Shown: positions 20,979 through 31,000 of the stretch, in pieces
Position numbering within the stretch: the stretch's first letter is position 1
Layout of the letters: every line of letters starts with the position of its first letter
From: Minisyncoccota bacterium
GTDB lineage: Bacteria; Patescibacteriota; Minisyncoccia; Phycocordibacterales; UBA9973
Length of the DNA: 45,762 nt
Direction of reading: 5' to 3'
Assembly: GCA_018063015.1 (NCBI GenBank)
Contig: JAGORC010000003.1
Span: forward strand, 1-45,762
Position numbers and translations under genes: made by a program
Notes under the pieces: generated by a model
What the model was told of the DNA's origin: nothing
Seen by the model: only the letters and a program-made list of their open reading frames with translations
Database searches by the model: none

Positions 20979-23924
20979 CTATATAACGATGTTGATAAGT
21001 CGGTTCTTGACGTAAATGATTCTCTTTGGTGTTGTAGAGCCTAAATGCTTTATTACAGAGTCTTCCTTGAGGGCTTGAGCCTTTGCCTCATCTTCGCTTA
21101 AGTCAGCATTAATCATAAATTCCCCTCTTACCTTGCCGTTTATCTGAATTACAATCTTAACTTCATCATCTTTAAGAAGTTTCTCGTCGTATTTAGGCCA
21201 AGGAGATAGATTTATATATTTCTTCTCTCCTAAGGTTTGCCAGAGTTCTTCTGCAACATGTGGAGCAAATGGCGACAGAATTTGTAAAAACATTTTGAAA
21301 TCTCCTAAAGAAACTGATTTAGAATTCTGCATTTCAGTTGCAAGTATCATCATAGATGAAATAGCAGTGTTAAACCTCATAGCTTCAATGTCTTCCCCAA
21401 CCTTTTTTATAGTTTTATGTAGAAGTTTAGTTAGCTTACTGGCTGAGTCTGCATGCTTTTGCGAATGGTGACGTTGCGAAGCAGGATATTCCTGAGCAAA
21501 AGCACCAGACGAAGCAACTTTCCAAACTTTTTCAATAAATCTTCTAGGACCTATTATAGATTCCTCACTCCAAGCCACATGCTCTTCAAATGGACCCATG
21601 AACATTGTATATAGACGTAGAGTGTCTGCACCAAAGGTCTTCACTATCTCATTTGGATTTACAACATTACCTAGAGACTTAGACATCTTGATACCTCCTT
21701 TTCCTAAGATAAGCCCATGAGAAGTTCTCTTCTTATAAGGCTCCTTGGTAGGAACAAGCTTGAGGTCATATAGGAACTTATGCCAGAAACGAGAATATAG
21801 TAAGTGAAGTGTAGTATGTTCCATTCCTCCGTTATACCAGTCAACGGGTGTCCATTGTTTAAGATTTTTCTTAGAGGCAAACTCTTTCTTGTTTGTAGGG
21901 TCAACATATCTTAAGTAATACCAAGAACTACCTGCCCAGTTGGGCATTGTATCTGTTTCTCGCTTTGCATAACCCTTACACTTAGGGCACTTTGTATTTA
22001 CCCAAGATGCTACATTCGCAAGTGGACTCTCTCCACTATCAGTAGGTTGATATTTCTTAACCTTTGGAAGTTCTATTGGCAAATCTTTCTCAGGGACTGG
22101 AACGATTCCACATTTTTCACAATGAACAACAGGTATAGGCTCTCCCCAATATCTCTGACGAGAGAATACCCAATCACGAAGTTTGTATTTTGTGACAATC
22201 TTACCTCCAACAGCCTTTGTTATTTTCTCACGCGCTTCTTCTGAAGTAAGTCCATCAAATTCTCGAGAGTTTAATAAATAACCAACCCCAGAATAAAAAT
22301 TCTCATTTTTTTCCATTAAGTATAAGACTAAATCTTTTTCCGGTAAAAATAGAAAATCTTTTAATTCATTTTTATTTTTCCATAAGACATCATGTAGATT
22401 TTTTTCTTCGTTTGAAATTTCCTCTTTCTCTCCGTTTGCTAATTCAAAGTACAGATATTGCATATCAGCTCGTCTATTTAGTTTCTTTTGCTGATGCCAA
22501 AATTCAATAAAATAATGCCCACCTAATTGCTTCTTAAAAACTGGATTTTTATAACCTGATTCTTCAAGAATTTCTCTTTTTCCAGCCGTAACAACATCTT
22601 CTCCTTCAGTACCACCAGAAATGAAAGTTCTGACTTTTGAATCAAGTTTCCACTGTAAAACAAGATATTCGTCTTTACTCCAATGCCTAACCACACACAT
22701 AATGGCTTCTCTAAAAATTGGCGGCTCGTCAGGACGATAGGCACTTTCTCCATTTGTCTGACGAATAACCTGACCAACTACTTGCTTTATCGGTAAATCA
22801 TATTTCTTAGCGAAAGCATAATCTCTCTCGTCATGAGCAGGCACTGCCATGATAGCTCCAGTACCGTAATTAGCTAATACATAATCAGCTATAAATACCG
22901 GTATTTCTTCTTTGTTCCCAGGATTTATAGCTTTTATACCTTTTAATTCTATCCCGGTTTTTTCTTTGTCTTCAGATGTTCTCTCTATCTCAGTTTTGTT
23001 TTTTACTTCATTTATATATTTCTCTACCTCGTCCCAGTTTTGTATTTCAGATTTTAATTTATTTACTAATTCATGTTCAGGAGCTAGAACCATGTAGGTT
23101 GCTCCGAAGAGTGTGTCTGCGCGAGTGGTGAAAACTTTAATTAATGTCGAATCGGTATGCTTTTGCGAATGGTGATGTTGTGAAGCAGGAACCTTAGCAG
23201 AAGCATCCGATGAGACTACAACTTTAAAATCAATTTCACTACCCTCGGACTTTCCTATCCAATTTCTCTGCTGAGTCTTAATCTTTTCCATGTAGTCCAC
23301 GTCATCCAAATCTTTATCCAACCTATCTGCATATTTAGTTATAGCTAGCATCCATTGTTCTTTCTCTCGCTTCTCTACTCCTGTTCCACAGCGTTCACAC
23401 TTACCATCTATCACTTCTTCATTTGCTAGACCTATTTTATCCTTTGGACACCAGTTTATGTTTATCTTTGCCTTGTAAGCAAGACCCTTCTTAAGAAACT
23501 GCAAGAAAATCCATTGGGTCCATTTATAGTACTTTGGATCAGTTGTGTTTATTTCTCTATCCCAGTCGAAAGATATACCAAGAGATTTTATTTGGTTTCG
23601 GAAATTGTCACTATTTTCCTTGGTGACAAATCTTGGGTCTTTACCTGTCTTGATTGCATAGTTTTCTGTAGGAAGTCCGAACGCATCCCAACCGATAGGA
23701 TAAAGCACGTTATACCCTTCCATTCTTCTCTTGCGAGAAATTATATCCATACCTATGTATGGCCTAGGATGACCCACGTGGAGACCTTGCCCAGAAGGAT
23801 AAGGAAATTCTATAAGAGAATAAAACTTAGGCTTCTTGCTTCCAGTAGTTGTTTTATAAACTTTATTTTTATCCCACTCTTTCTGCCACTTTTTTTCAAT
23901 TTTTAAATGATTGTATTCTCTCAT
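20979..23924 (-). CDS. leuS: Leucyl-tRNA synthetase with inserted Nudix-like domain
   Basis: A 981-residue class I synthetase that charges tRNA-Leu, about 120 residues longer than E. coli LeuRS. HIGH motif PYPSGQGLHVGH (residues 41-52), editing motif AVPAHDERDYAFAKKY, and KMSKS at 746-750 are intact. The extra length has three sources. A Nudix-like domain (about 378-545) sits between the editing-site segment DLPIKQVV and LLNSREFDGLTSEEA, with Nudix helix REILEESGY (450-458) and the upstream Glu442. Two copies of a short palindromic element encode PASQHHHSQKHTDS (about 238-258) and PASQRHHSQKHADS (about 805-826). The gene follows a DUF5671 gene by 6 nt. Confidence 0.95.
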   Translation of the reverse strand: MREYNHLKIEKKWQKEWDKNKVYKTTTGSKKPKFYSLIEFPYPSGQGLHVGHPRPYIGMDIISRKRRMEGYNVLYPIGWDAFGLPTENYAIKTGKDPRFVTKENSDNFRNQIKSLGISFDWDREINTTDPKYYKWTQWIFLQFLKKGLAYKAKININWCPKDKIGLANEEVIDGKCERCGTGVEKREKEQWMLAITKYADRLDKDLDDVDYMEKIKTQQRNWIGKSEGSEIDFKVVVSSDASAKVPASQHHHSQKHTDSTLIKVFTTRADTLFGATYMVLAPEHELVNKLKSEIQNWDEVEKYINEVKNKTEIERTSEDKEKTGIELKGIKAINPGNKEEIPVFIADYVLANYGTGAIMAVPAHDERDYAFAKKYDLPIKQVVGQVIRQTNGESAYRPDEPPIFREAIMCVVRHWSKDEYLVLQWKLDSKVRTFISGGTEGEDVVTAGKREILEESGYKNPVFKKQLGGHYFIEFWHQQKKLNRRADMQYLYFELANGEKEEISNEEKNLHDVLWKNKNELKDFLFLPEKDLVLYLMEKNENFYSGVGYLLNSREFDGLTSEEAREKITKAVGGKIVTKYKLRDWVFSRQRYWGEPIPVVHCEKCGIVPVPEKDLPIELPKVKKYQPTDSGESPLANVASWVNTKCPKCKGYAKRETDTMPNWAGSSWYYLRYVDPTNKKEFASKKNLKQWTPVDWYNGGMEHTTLHLLYSRFWHKFLYDLKLVPTKEPYKKRTSHGLILGKGGIKMSKSLGNVVNPNEIVKTFGADTLRLYTMFMGPFEEHVAWSEESIIGPRRFIEKVWKVASSGAFAQEYPASQRHHSQKHADSASKLTKLLHKTIKKVGEDIEAMRFNTAISSMMILATEMQNSKSVSLGDFKMFLQILSPFAPHVAEELWQTLGEKKYINLSPWPKYDEKLLKDDEVKIVIQINGKVRGEFMINADLSEDEAKAQALKEDSVIKHLGSTTPKRIIYVKNRLINIVI
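21447..21510. repeat. Palindromic in-frame element, leuS copy 1
   Basis: The outer arm GTCTG (21447-21451) pairs with CAGAC (21506-21510), and TGCTTTTGC (21454-21462) with GCAAAAGCA (21496-21504). The 33 nt starting at 21454 match the second copy at 23158 with two differences. It encodes residues of the anticodon-binding-domain linker. Confidence 0.8.
23151..23211. repeat. Palindromic in-frame element, leuS copy 2
   Basis: The outer arm ATCGG (23151-23155) pairs with CCGAT (23207-23211), and ATGCTTTTGC (23157-23166) with GCAGAAGCAT (23197-23206). The outer arms differ from copy 1 yet remain self-complementary, which argues that the palindrome itself matters. It lies at the entry to the editing domain. 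Confidence 0.8.
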
Positions 23925-23930
23925 TCAGTA

Positions 23931-24971
23931 TTAATACTTAACTGATTTCTCAAATGGTGGAAACATGTCTTTGTCTATTGTTCTTTCGAAGCATGTTTTA
24001 CCAGCCTTGTGATCCCATGATTCATTTGTTCCTCCTATAGGGGATGGATATGACGAAACTGCTATATCTCTATCCATCATTGGCATAACTCCTCCTCCAT
24101 TATTGTATTCTCTCCAACCCTTAGGCATATCAAGTGAGAAATCAGCACATAGTTCAAACTTCAAACCTTTAGCATCTAAAACGTTGTATTCATATGTCTT
24201 GCCTTTCTCAAATTCTGGCTCAGTAGGAAGTGTATATCCTGACAATGGATTAGTTAGGTCTGTAAGTTTTTCAGGGAGTTTGGATTTTTGTTGATAATGA
24301 TTGATTATCTGCCATTGAATATTCTGTAAATCACTAACCCTTCTGTCGTCCAACCTAAGGAATCTCTGCTTAACTGGAGAACCCATAACAGAAAAACTAA
24401 ACCAAACAATTAAAACAACAAGTACAGAAGATTTTATTATAGCTGCTAGACCTATCGGAAAACCGAAAACTTTCTGCTTATTTCTAAGTTCAAATACATA
24501 ATATACTCCCACATAAAGTGCTACAACTAAAACTGCTAAAACTTTAAGTAGGAATCGTGTAGTGATTTCTCCAGAAATAAAGTATTTTACTAATGTTACA
24601 AGATCTATGACTAGAGTAAGAGATGATAGGAATAATACTATGTATATCAACCACTTCTTAACTAGAGTATCTTCATGACTTAGTCCGCTTATCATGAACT
24701 TCTTCCAGAAATAAGAAACTATAAGAAAAACTGGAAAGAAAATAACTAGAGTTGCTAGCGACATCCTTATCCCCTCATAGTCATAAGTAGAATACCCGTA
24801 CTGATAGCTTGAGTTTAGTACATCAGGAAATCTCTTTTCTAGAGTTCCAAATACTAAATTCAAGAAAGATACGACTGTTGTTATTAATGTTATTAATACA
24901 CCGAGCGAAAGGAAGAAGAATCCTAAGCTCATTTTAGACTTTTCCCCTTGTAAATTTTGTTGTGTTTCCAT
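23931..24971 (-). CDS. DUF5671-type multi-pass membrane protein
   Basis: A 346-residue protein with about six hydrophobic segments in residues 15-215 (for example SLGFFFLSLGVLITLITTVV and WLIYIVLFLSSLTLVIDLVT). A soluble C-terminal domain follows, starting DDRRVSDLQNIQWQIINHYQQ and continuing KLPEKLTDLTNPLSGYTLPTEP. This resembles the pseudopilin-like domain that commonly follows DUF5671 in Parcubacteria. The function is unknown. Its stop is 6 nt before leuS. It has a TATATT box 7 nt before the ATG and is divergent from the DUF1003-like gene. Confidence 0.78.
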   Translation of the reverse strand: METQQNLQGEKSKMSLGFFFLSLGVLITLITTVVSFLNLVFGTLEKRFPDVLNSSYQYGYSTYDYEGIRMSLATLVIFFPVFLIVSYFWKKFMISGLSHEDTLVKKWLIYIVLFLSSLTLVIDLVTLVKYFISGEITTRFLLKVLAVLVVALYVGVYYVFELRNKQKVFGFPIGLAAIIKSSVLVVLIVWFSFSVMGSPVKQRFLRLDDRRVSDLQNIQWQIINHYQQKSKLPEKLTDLTNPLSGYTLPTEPEFEKGKTYEYNVLDAKGLKFELCADFSLDMPKGWREYNNGGGVMPMMDRDIAVSSYPSPIGGTNESWDHKAGKTCFERTIDKDMFPPFEKSVKY

Positions 24972-24978
24972 ATTTAAT

Positions 24979-24988
24979 AATATATCAT
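24979..24988. promoter_or_regulatory. Divergent -10 boxes sharing 2 nt
   Basis: On the minus strand TATATT (24979-24984) is 7 nt before ATG 24971; on the plus strand TATCAT (24983-24988) is 7 nt before ATG 24996. With only 24 nt between the two start codons, neither mRNA can have much of a leader. Confidence 0.55.
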
Positions 24989-24995
24989 ATTAATA

Positions 24996-25460
24996 ATGAA
25001 TAAAAAAATGACGAAATTCTCAGAAAAACTCATCACCTGGATAGGATCTATGCAGTCCTTGGTTGTGCATACAATATTTTTTTCAAGTATTTTCATACTT
25101 GGCTTTTCAGGAATAGTAGATGCCGAAAAAGTTTTCTCCGTAACAACTAATATATTGTCTATTGAAGCAATTTACTTGGCTATTTTTATTCAAATGACTG
25201 TTAGTAAGCACAGCGAAGACCTCGAAGAAGTTTCTGAGGACATCGATGAAATTCAGAAGGATGTTGATGAGATTCAGGAAGACGTGGATGAAATTCAGAA
25301 GGATGTTGATGAGATTCAGGAAGACGTGGAAGACATAACAGAAGACGTAGAAGAGCATGGTGAAAACATACAGAACCCACTTTTTGCAAAGATAGAAAAC
25401 AACCTAGCAGAACTAATGAAAGAAATAGCAGAACTCAAAAACAAAAAAGGTTCTAATTAG
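24996..25460 (+). CDS. DUF1003-like membrane protein with heptad-repeat tail
   Basis: A 154-residue protein. Residues 1-70 carry two membrane helices (VVHTIFFSSIFILGFSGIV and ILSIEAIYLAIFIQMTV); SIEAIYLAIFIQM resembles the end of DUF1003. Residues 71-118 are a highly acidic coiled coil of heptads DEIQKDV/DEIQEDV, encoded by a perfect 42-bp tandem duplication. The tail (about 130-150) is another helix. The function is unknown; a membrane-tethered coiled-coil scaffold is a reasonable inference. The last 8 nt overlap the end of the convergent methyltransferase gene. Confidence 0.72.
   Translation: MNKKMTKFSEKLITWIGSMQSLVVHTIFFSSIFILGFSGIVDAEKVFSVTTNILSIEAIYLAIFIQMTVSKHSEDLEEVSEDIDEIQKDVDEIQEDVDEIQKDVDEIQEDVEDITEDVEEHGENIQNPLFAKIENNLAELMKEIAELKNKKGSN
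25245..25328 (+). repeat. Two perfect 42-bp tandem repeats
   Basis: 25245-25286 and 25287-25328 are identical. Each holds two 21-bp units encoding one heptad each, so the copy number can change the coiled-coil length by 14 residues without a frameshift. Confidence 0.92.
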
Positions 25461-26337
25461 AAATCCACAGAGCTGTTCGGGCAAGAGATATATCTCTACC
25501 TGTTGATTTCTCTTTTATGCATATTTCTCCTTGTGTTACTTCCCCATTCAGGCCTTTCATTGCGTCTTCTAGTGAATATCCAAGGGATAGAGATGACGTA
25601 TCGTTAGCATATGAAGTAAGTATCACGAATAACGGCTTATCTGAGAGAACTCTCCTAACAAGAGAGAGCAGTTTGGGTAAGCCACTCTCTATCTTCCATA
25701 CTTCACCTTTTGTACCTCTACCGAATTTAGGAGGGTCCATTATGACACAATCATATTTATTCCCTCTTTTTATTTCTCTCTCTAAGAATTTAACAGCGTC
25801 ATCTAGTATTAATCTCATTGGTGCATTCTCTAACCCAGAAATTTTTTGATTTTCTTTTGCAAGGTTTAAGCTCTGCTTAGATGCATCTAAGTGGGTCACA
25901 TCTCCCCCAGCTGAAAGAGCAGAAAGGCTAGCCACTCCTGTGTAGCCAAATAGATTCAAAAATTTAACAGGTTTTGGGGATTTAGAAATATTTTCATAAA
26001 TAAAATCCCAATGCACCCTCTGTTCAGGGAAAAATCCTAAATGTCTAAATGGCGTCGGTGTTGCATTCCACTTTATATCTTTATATCCAAGAGTAAAATT
26101 TTTATCTATCTTTTTTATGAAATCCCATCCACTTTTCTTGGCCTCTTTAGAAGTGACAAATCTACCTTCTGCCTTCTGCCAGATATTGCTGGGCAGTGTT
26201 TTCTGCCAAACTGCATCCTCGTAAGGTCGGACAAAGGTATATTTACCAAATCTCTCTAACTTCTCTCCGGCACCTGTATCTAGAAGCTCGTAATCTTCCC
26301 AACCAAGTGTTTCAAAAATTTTTATTTCATCTTTCAT
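25453..26337 (-). CDS. RlmI-like class I SAM-dependent methyltransferase
   Basis: A 294-residue enzyme. The SAM-binding motif is KFLNLFGYTGVASLSALSAGG (about residues 123-143), followed by the acidic loop THLDAS and the catalytic MDPPKFGRG (about 199-207), typical of rRNA methyltransferases of the RlmI/RlmK kind. An N-terminal region precedes the domain, but a PUA domain is not evident. The likely substrate is a cytosine of 23S rRNA, inferred from family. The -10 box TATAAT is 6 nt before the ATG and includes the stop codon of the upstream hydrolase gene. The 3' end overlaps the convergent gene by 8 nt. Confidence 0.88.
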   Translation of the reverse strand: MKDEIKIFETLGWEDYELLDTGAGEKLERFGKYTFVRPYEDAVWQKTLPSNIWQKAEGRFVTSKEAKKSGWDFIKKIDKNFTLGYKDIKWNATPTPFRHLGFFPEQRVHWDFIYENISKSPKPVKFLNLFGYTGVASLSALSAGGDVTHLDASKQSLNLAKENQKISGLENAPMRLILDDAVKFLEREIKRGNKYDCVIMDPPKFGRGTKGEVWKIESGLPKLLSLVRRVLSDKPLFVILTSYANDTSSLSLGYSLEDAMKGLNGEVTQGEICIKEKSTGRDISLARTALWISN

Positions 26338-26343
26338 ATATTT

Positions 26344-26349
26344 ATTATA
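26344..26349 (-). promoter_or_regulatory. -10 box of the methyltransferase gene
   Basis: TATAAT on the minus strand, 6 nt before the ATG at 26337. It contains the TAA stop of the upstream gene, whose last codons read GTA TAA. Confidence 0.55.
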
Positions 26350-27097
26350 CCTTTTCTACAAAAGCTACTACGGCTCTGTGATCACTTATTCCACTCTCGA
26401 GTCTTACATTAGATAATGAATAAATAGGAGTGGAGAACAATCCGTCAACGACATACCTTTTAGAACCTTTTAATCTATGTATCTCATCATCAAGACTTGA
26501 ATCATATTCTAGTGGAATATTGTCTTTAAAATTTTTAGTAAGCAAATCAAAGGCTTCTTGTCCACGAGGAGCATTTAAATCTCCAACTAAAACGAAATTT
26601 TGTAACTTTTCTTCTAAAGTATTTTTTAGTTTTCTTATATCCTCCATCTGATATTCTGTTGTCGCACCTTCAGGTGTCCAAGTAAAGTGAGTTGTGGCTA
26701 TCCTGTAAATAGAACCATCTTCTGCTTTAATGTCGCCCCAGATGAGAACTATGTTAGTTATATTCCTTTCTTTATAAGAGTCTTCTGGTTTGGCAAAATT
26801 AGGAATATCGTTCTCCTCTCCAACTATATATTTGAAATCAAAATTACTATCATATTTAGTAAGTATTGCTGGACCAAATAATTTTTTAGGGGAATTCTCT
26901 CCAGAAACTGGGAAAAAACATTCTGGTTTGAAAAAACCTTTCATGCCTGTTAGCTTCTCGTATATAGGTAATTCATCTTGAAATATTTCCTGTAAACACA
27001 ACACGTCAGGTCTCTCCTTTTCTAAGAAAGGAAATATAGTTTCGTGATGCTTGCCCCACTCTGCATTTATTGAAATAAGTTTAATCATATTAAACAA
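26345..27097 (-). CDS. Endonuclease/exonuclease/phosphatase-family hydrolase
   Basis: A 250-residue metal-dependent hydrolase of the EEP fold. It has the N-terminal ISINAEWG, the metal-binding Glu in DVLCLQEIF, the central ATTHFTWTP, the Asp-Asn pair in LVGDLNAPRG and the final SDHRAVVAFV with the catalytic Asp-His. Substrates of this family range from DNA to phospholipid heads and cannot be told here; there is no signal peptide, so it is cytoplasmic. Its ATG lies inside the end of ychF (8-nt overlap), indicating translational coupling. Confidence 0.88.
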   Translation of the reverse strand: MFNMIKLISINAEWGKHHETIFPFLEKERPDVLCLQEIFQDELPIYEKLTGMKGFFKPECFFPVSGENSPKKLFGPAILTKYDSNFDFKYIVGEENDIPNFAKPEDSYKERNITNIVLIWGDIKAEDGSIYRIATTHFTWTPEGATTEYQMEDIRKLKNTLEEKLQNFVLVGDLNAPRGQEAFDLLTKNFKDNIPLEYDSSLDDEIHRLKGSKRYVVDGLFSTPIYSLSNVRLESGISDHRAVVAFVEKV

Positions 27098-28085
27098 GAA
27101 ATTCTATTACATCACCATCTTCTACTATATATTCCTTACCTTCTGTTCGTAGCCATCCTTTCTCCTTAGCTTTAGCATAAGACCCTGCTTCTAGTAGTTT
27201 CTCTGTAGATATTACTTCTGCCCTTATGAATTTATCTTTGAAGTCATTGTGTATCGCGCTTCCTGCTACTGGTGCAGTTGAACCTTTCTTTATGGTCCAT
27301 GCTCTAGTCTCATCTTCCCCAGTGGTGAAGAAAGTTTCTAGGCCGAGTAGTTCATAACTTTTTTTTATAAGTTCATCAAAACCTTTTTCAAAAACAGGAT
27401 CAATTTTTACATACATGCCAGGAATATTTACGTCCACATTTTCATTAGCTTCTGACGTATTGAGTGCATACAGCATTGGCTTAAGTGTAAGAAGGTTTAA
27501 TGATTTTATTTGAAACTTTTCTTCTTCATGTAAATTCGTCTCTGTTGCCATTTTGCCTTCCTCTAAAACCTTTTCTACTTTCTTTAAAATGGCTTCTTCT
27601 TTTATCGCTTCTTTATCTCCTCTCTTTACATCTTTGTTTAGATTAGCAATTCTCTTAGATACAGTTTCAAAATCTGCTAAAACAAGTTCTAGATTTATAA
27701 CTCCCACATCTTTCATTGGATCAACTTTATTGTTCACGTGGATTACAGAAGAATCTTGAAATGTTCTTACCATATGAAGTATGGCATCGACTTCCCTAAT
27801 ATTTGTTAGAAATTTATTACCTAATCCTTCTCCTTTTGAGGCACCTTCCACTAGTCCCGCAATATCTACGAACTCAACTACAGCTGGAATTGTTTTCTTA
27901 GATTTAGACAACTCACTTAATTTATACAATCTCTCATCAGGCACAGGTACAATACCCACAGAAGGATCAATGGTACAAAATGGATAATTTTCAGCTGGAA
28001 CACTCTTCTTTGTTAGTGCGTTAAAAAGCGTGGATTTCCCCACGTTCGGCAAACCTACTATTCCAATGGATAATTTAGTACTCAT
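27090..28085 (-). CDS. ychF: Ribosome-binding ATPase/GTPase YchF
   Basis: A 331-residue Obg-family P-loop protein. The Walker A motif is GLPNVGKSTLFNAL (about residues 11-24), followed by YPFCTIDPSVGIVPVPDERL, the G3 motif DIAGLVEGASKGEGLGN, and the C-terminal TGS-like region ending IVEDGDVIEFLV. YchF binds ribosomes and is linked to stress responses. At 331 residues it is a little shorter than the ~363-residue E. coli protein. It follows the giant repeat protein gene by 2 nt (TAATCATG), which suggests shared translation despite unrelated roles. Confidence 0.95.
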   Translation of the reverse strand: MSTKLSIGIVGLPNVGKSTLFNALTKKSVPAENYPFCTIDPSVGIVPVPDERLYKLSELSKSKKTIPAVVEFVDIAGLVEGASKGEGLGNKFLTNIREVDAILHMVRTFQDSSVIHVNNKVDPMKDVGVINLELVLADFETVSKRIANLNKDVKRGDKEAIKEEAILKKVEKVLEEGKMATETNLHEEEKFQIKSLNLLTLKPMLYALNTSEANENVDVNIPGMYVKIDPVFEKGFDELIKKSYELLGLETFFTTGEDETRAWTIKKGSTAPVAGSAIHNDFKDKFIRAEVISTEKLLEAGSYAKAKEKGWLRTEGKEYIVEDGDVIEFLV

Positions 28086-28087
28086 GA

Positions 28088-31000
28088 TTATGGATTAAAA
28101 AGCGATTGAAAACAGACTATAGCATTTATCTTTTTTGCTGTATAGCCAGCCACTATTCCTGTAGGTTTCTTGAATCCTTGTGATCCAAGTATCTCGTTGA
28201 AATACAGATATTGTAAGTCCTTCACCGCTTTCTCTGTTCTTGGACCATAATACCCCGTAGAAGGTAAATCATATTGTATCCCGTACAAACTTAGAAATCT
28301 CTGAAGCTTCATAACGGTATCAGGATTATTCACCCTCTTTCTAGATAAATATGTATCTACAGGCAAATATGGTTCACACACTCCATTTTCATTTGATGGT
28401 ATTGGAAGTTCTGTGTTTTCATTTATTTTTACTTTTGTTCTTCCACCTCCACCACCAGAAGATAGAATACTCCTACCTCCTCCAGAATCACTAGAATTAA
28501 GTGAAAGAGAGGATAAGAAAATATCTCTTCTGGCATTTGTGTCAGTTTGAACTAGGTTTGTTAAATTTGAAGAGAAAATAACATAAGCTCCATCAGGAGA
28601 AATCATAAATACATTATCATCATCAAGTTCGTCCCCTGCTATCTCACCCCCAGCATAAGTTCTAATAACTCTTATAACTTCATCTGTTTCTCGGTCAACT
28701 ACAAATAAATCAGCTGTTGCATTGGTGTCATCTTCTACTAGATTTGTCGCATATGAATAAAATCCAACATGTCTTCCATCGGATGAAATCGATAAACTTC
28801 TTGATTCATCATCTCCTTGCACTCCATCTACATTCTTACTTACAAGCTCAATCTCCCCATTACCTCTTGTGTAAGAAAATATATCAGAAGATAGATTGCT
28901 ATCGTTTTGTATCAACTTTGAAGAATCAGATTCAAAGAATATATAAGCTCCATCTTCTGATATGACAGGATTATTAGAACCATCATCGTTATCAACTATA
29001 GTTGCATCAAAATTTATAATAAAATCAGTAGTATCGAGTTCTCTATCTCTTATAAATATATCGCTCCCATTATTAAAATCTTCATCCTTTATTAGTTCAT
29101 CTCCAGAATCAAATATTACATACCTACCATCAGAAGATACATCTGGTCTATCTGAAGAATTGTCTATTTCGTCTCCATTATTGCGCAAGCTGACTCTCTC
29201 TGTTGTATCTAGTTCTCTGTCTCGTATAAATATGTCTCCTGCATCATTCGTATCTCCTGAAATTAAGTTTGTAGCTTCAGAATAAAAAGTAACGTACCTT
29301 CCATCTGAAGAAACTGAAGGCTTGTATGATTGATCATTTCCTTGTATTTCATTACTAGAAATACTTAAAATTTCAGTAGTTCCCAATTCCACATCACGAA
29401 TAAATACATCTTGAACCAGATTAGTATCGTTAGCTGTTAAATTAGTAGAATACGAGGCAAAGACAACATATCGTCCATCTGAAGAAATCGCAGGGGCTTC
29501 TGAAGTTACTTCAAGGTCCCCTTCAACTTCTTCACTTGAAACACTAATCCTTTGAGTAGTGCCACCATTTCTATCACGAATAAACACATCTGGTTGTGCA
29601 TTCGTATCTCCTACTACGAGATTTGTTGCGTTAGAAATAAATGTAATGATTTCTCCATCAGCTGATATATTTGGATATAATGAGCTTCCATTCCCTTCTG
29701 CCTCTCCATCTGTAACACTTACACGGATTGTGGTATCAAGTTGTAAATCACGAAGAAATATATCCCCTGCAATATTTGTATCTCCTGCCACAAGATTTGT
29801 TGCATTAGAATAAAAAACAACGTAACGCCCATCTCCAGATATTGGTGCAAATCCACTTGATTCATCATTAGCTTCAGATTCATCATCAGTAACACTCACC
29901 CTCTCTGTTGTATTTGTTTGCCTATCATGAACAAATATATCTTCAGTAGCATTCGTGTCTCCTGCAACAAGGTTAGTAGCGGAAGAAGGAAAAGTAACGT
30001 ACCTTCCATCTGAAGACACTGAGGGGTAATAGGAATGACCATTTGCCTCTATACCTCCAGTTGCTACGCTCACTCGTTCTATGCTTCCACTAAGACGATT
30101 AATAACGAAGATATCTGAGGAACCATTTGTATCATCTTCTACTAGATCTGTAGCATCAGAGGCAAAGGCAATAAAATTGTCATCACCAGAAAATCTAGGT
30201 TCTGTGGTTCCTCCATTGCCGTGAGGAATTATAGTATTCTGACTAACTCTAATGGTGTCACCGGTATGGGTATCATGCATAAATATATCTCTTACACCAT
30301 TAGTGTCATCGTCCACTAGATTAGTAGCATCTGATTCAAAAGTTATAAATCGTCCATCACCTGAAATACTCGGGTTATCTGCTCCATCATCACCTTCCAC
30401 TCCATTACTTGAAACGTTTACTCTAGATATAAAAGAGAGGTCTATGTCATAAAGAAATATATCTGATGATAAATTATTATCGTTATCCACTAAATTTGAT
30501 GCTTCAGAATAAAACACCACATATTTACCATCTGAAGATATTGTCACATTCCTTGATTCACTATTTGCTTCAGCGTCAGAATTTGAAACACTTATCCTAG
30601 TTGTAGTATCATTGGTCAAATCACGAAGAAATATATCCGAAAATCCATTCGTGTCTCCTGAAACTAAATTTGTTGCGCTAGAAACAAAAGCTACATACCT
30701 TCCATCTGAAGAAATACTCCCTCCAGAGCTAGCATTATTACCTTGAGTTCCATCAGTTGCAACACTTACGATTTCATACTCTCGTGTCATCCTGTTAAAC
30801 AAAAATACATCTTGATAAGCATTAACGTCGCTAGAAACAATATTTGATGCCTCAGAATCAAATACAACATATTTATTGTCCTCGGTTATACTAGGATTAT
30901 ATGAATGTCCGTTGAGTCCAGTACTACTATCTTCAAATTCTATTGCCCACTGCGTGGTATCAAGTAATGTATCTCTAATAAATAAATCATTTGCACCATT

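Noticed and set aside
22523-22777. Frameshift or separate gene in the middle of leuS
   Set aside because: The leuS frame is continuous from HIGH to KMSKS; the alternate frame is a shadow. The unusual segment is a recognisable Nudix-like domain, not noise from a frameshift.
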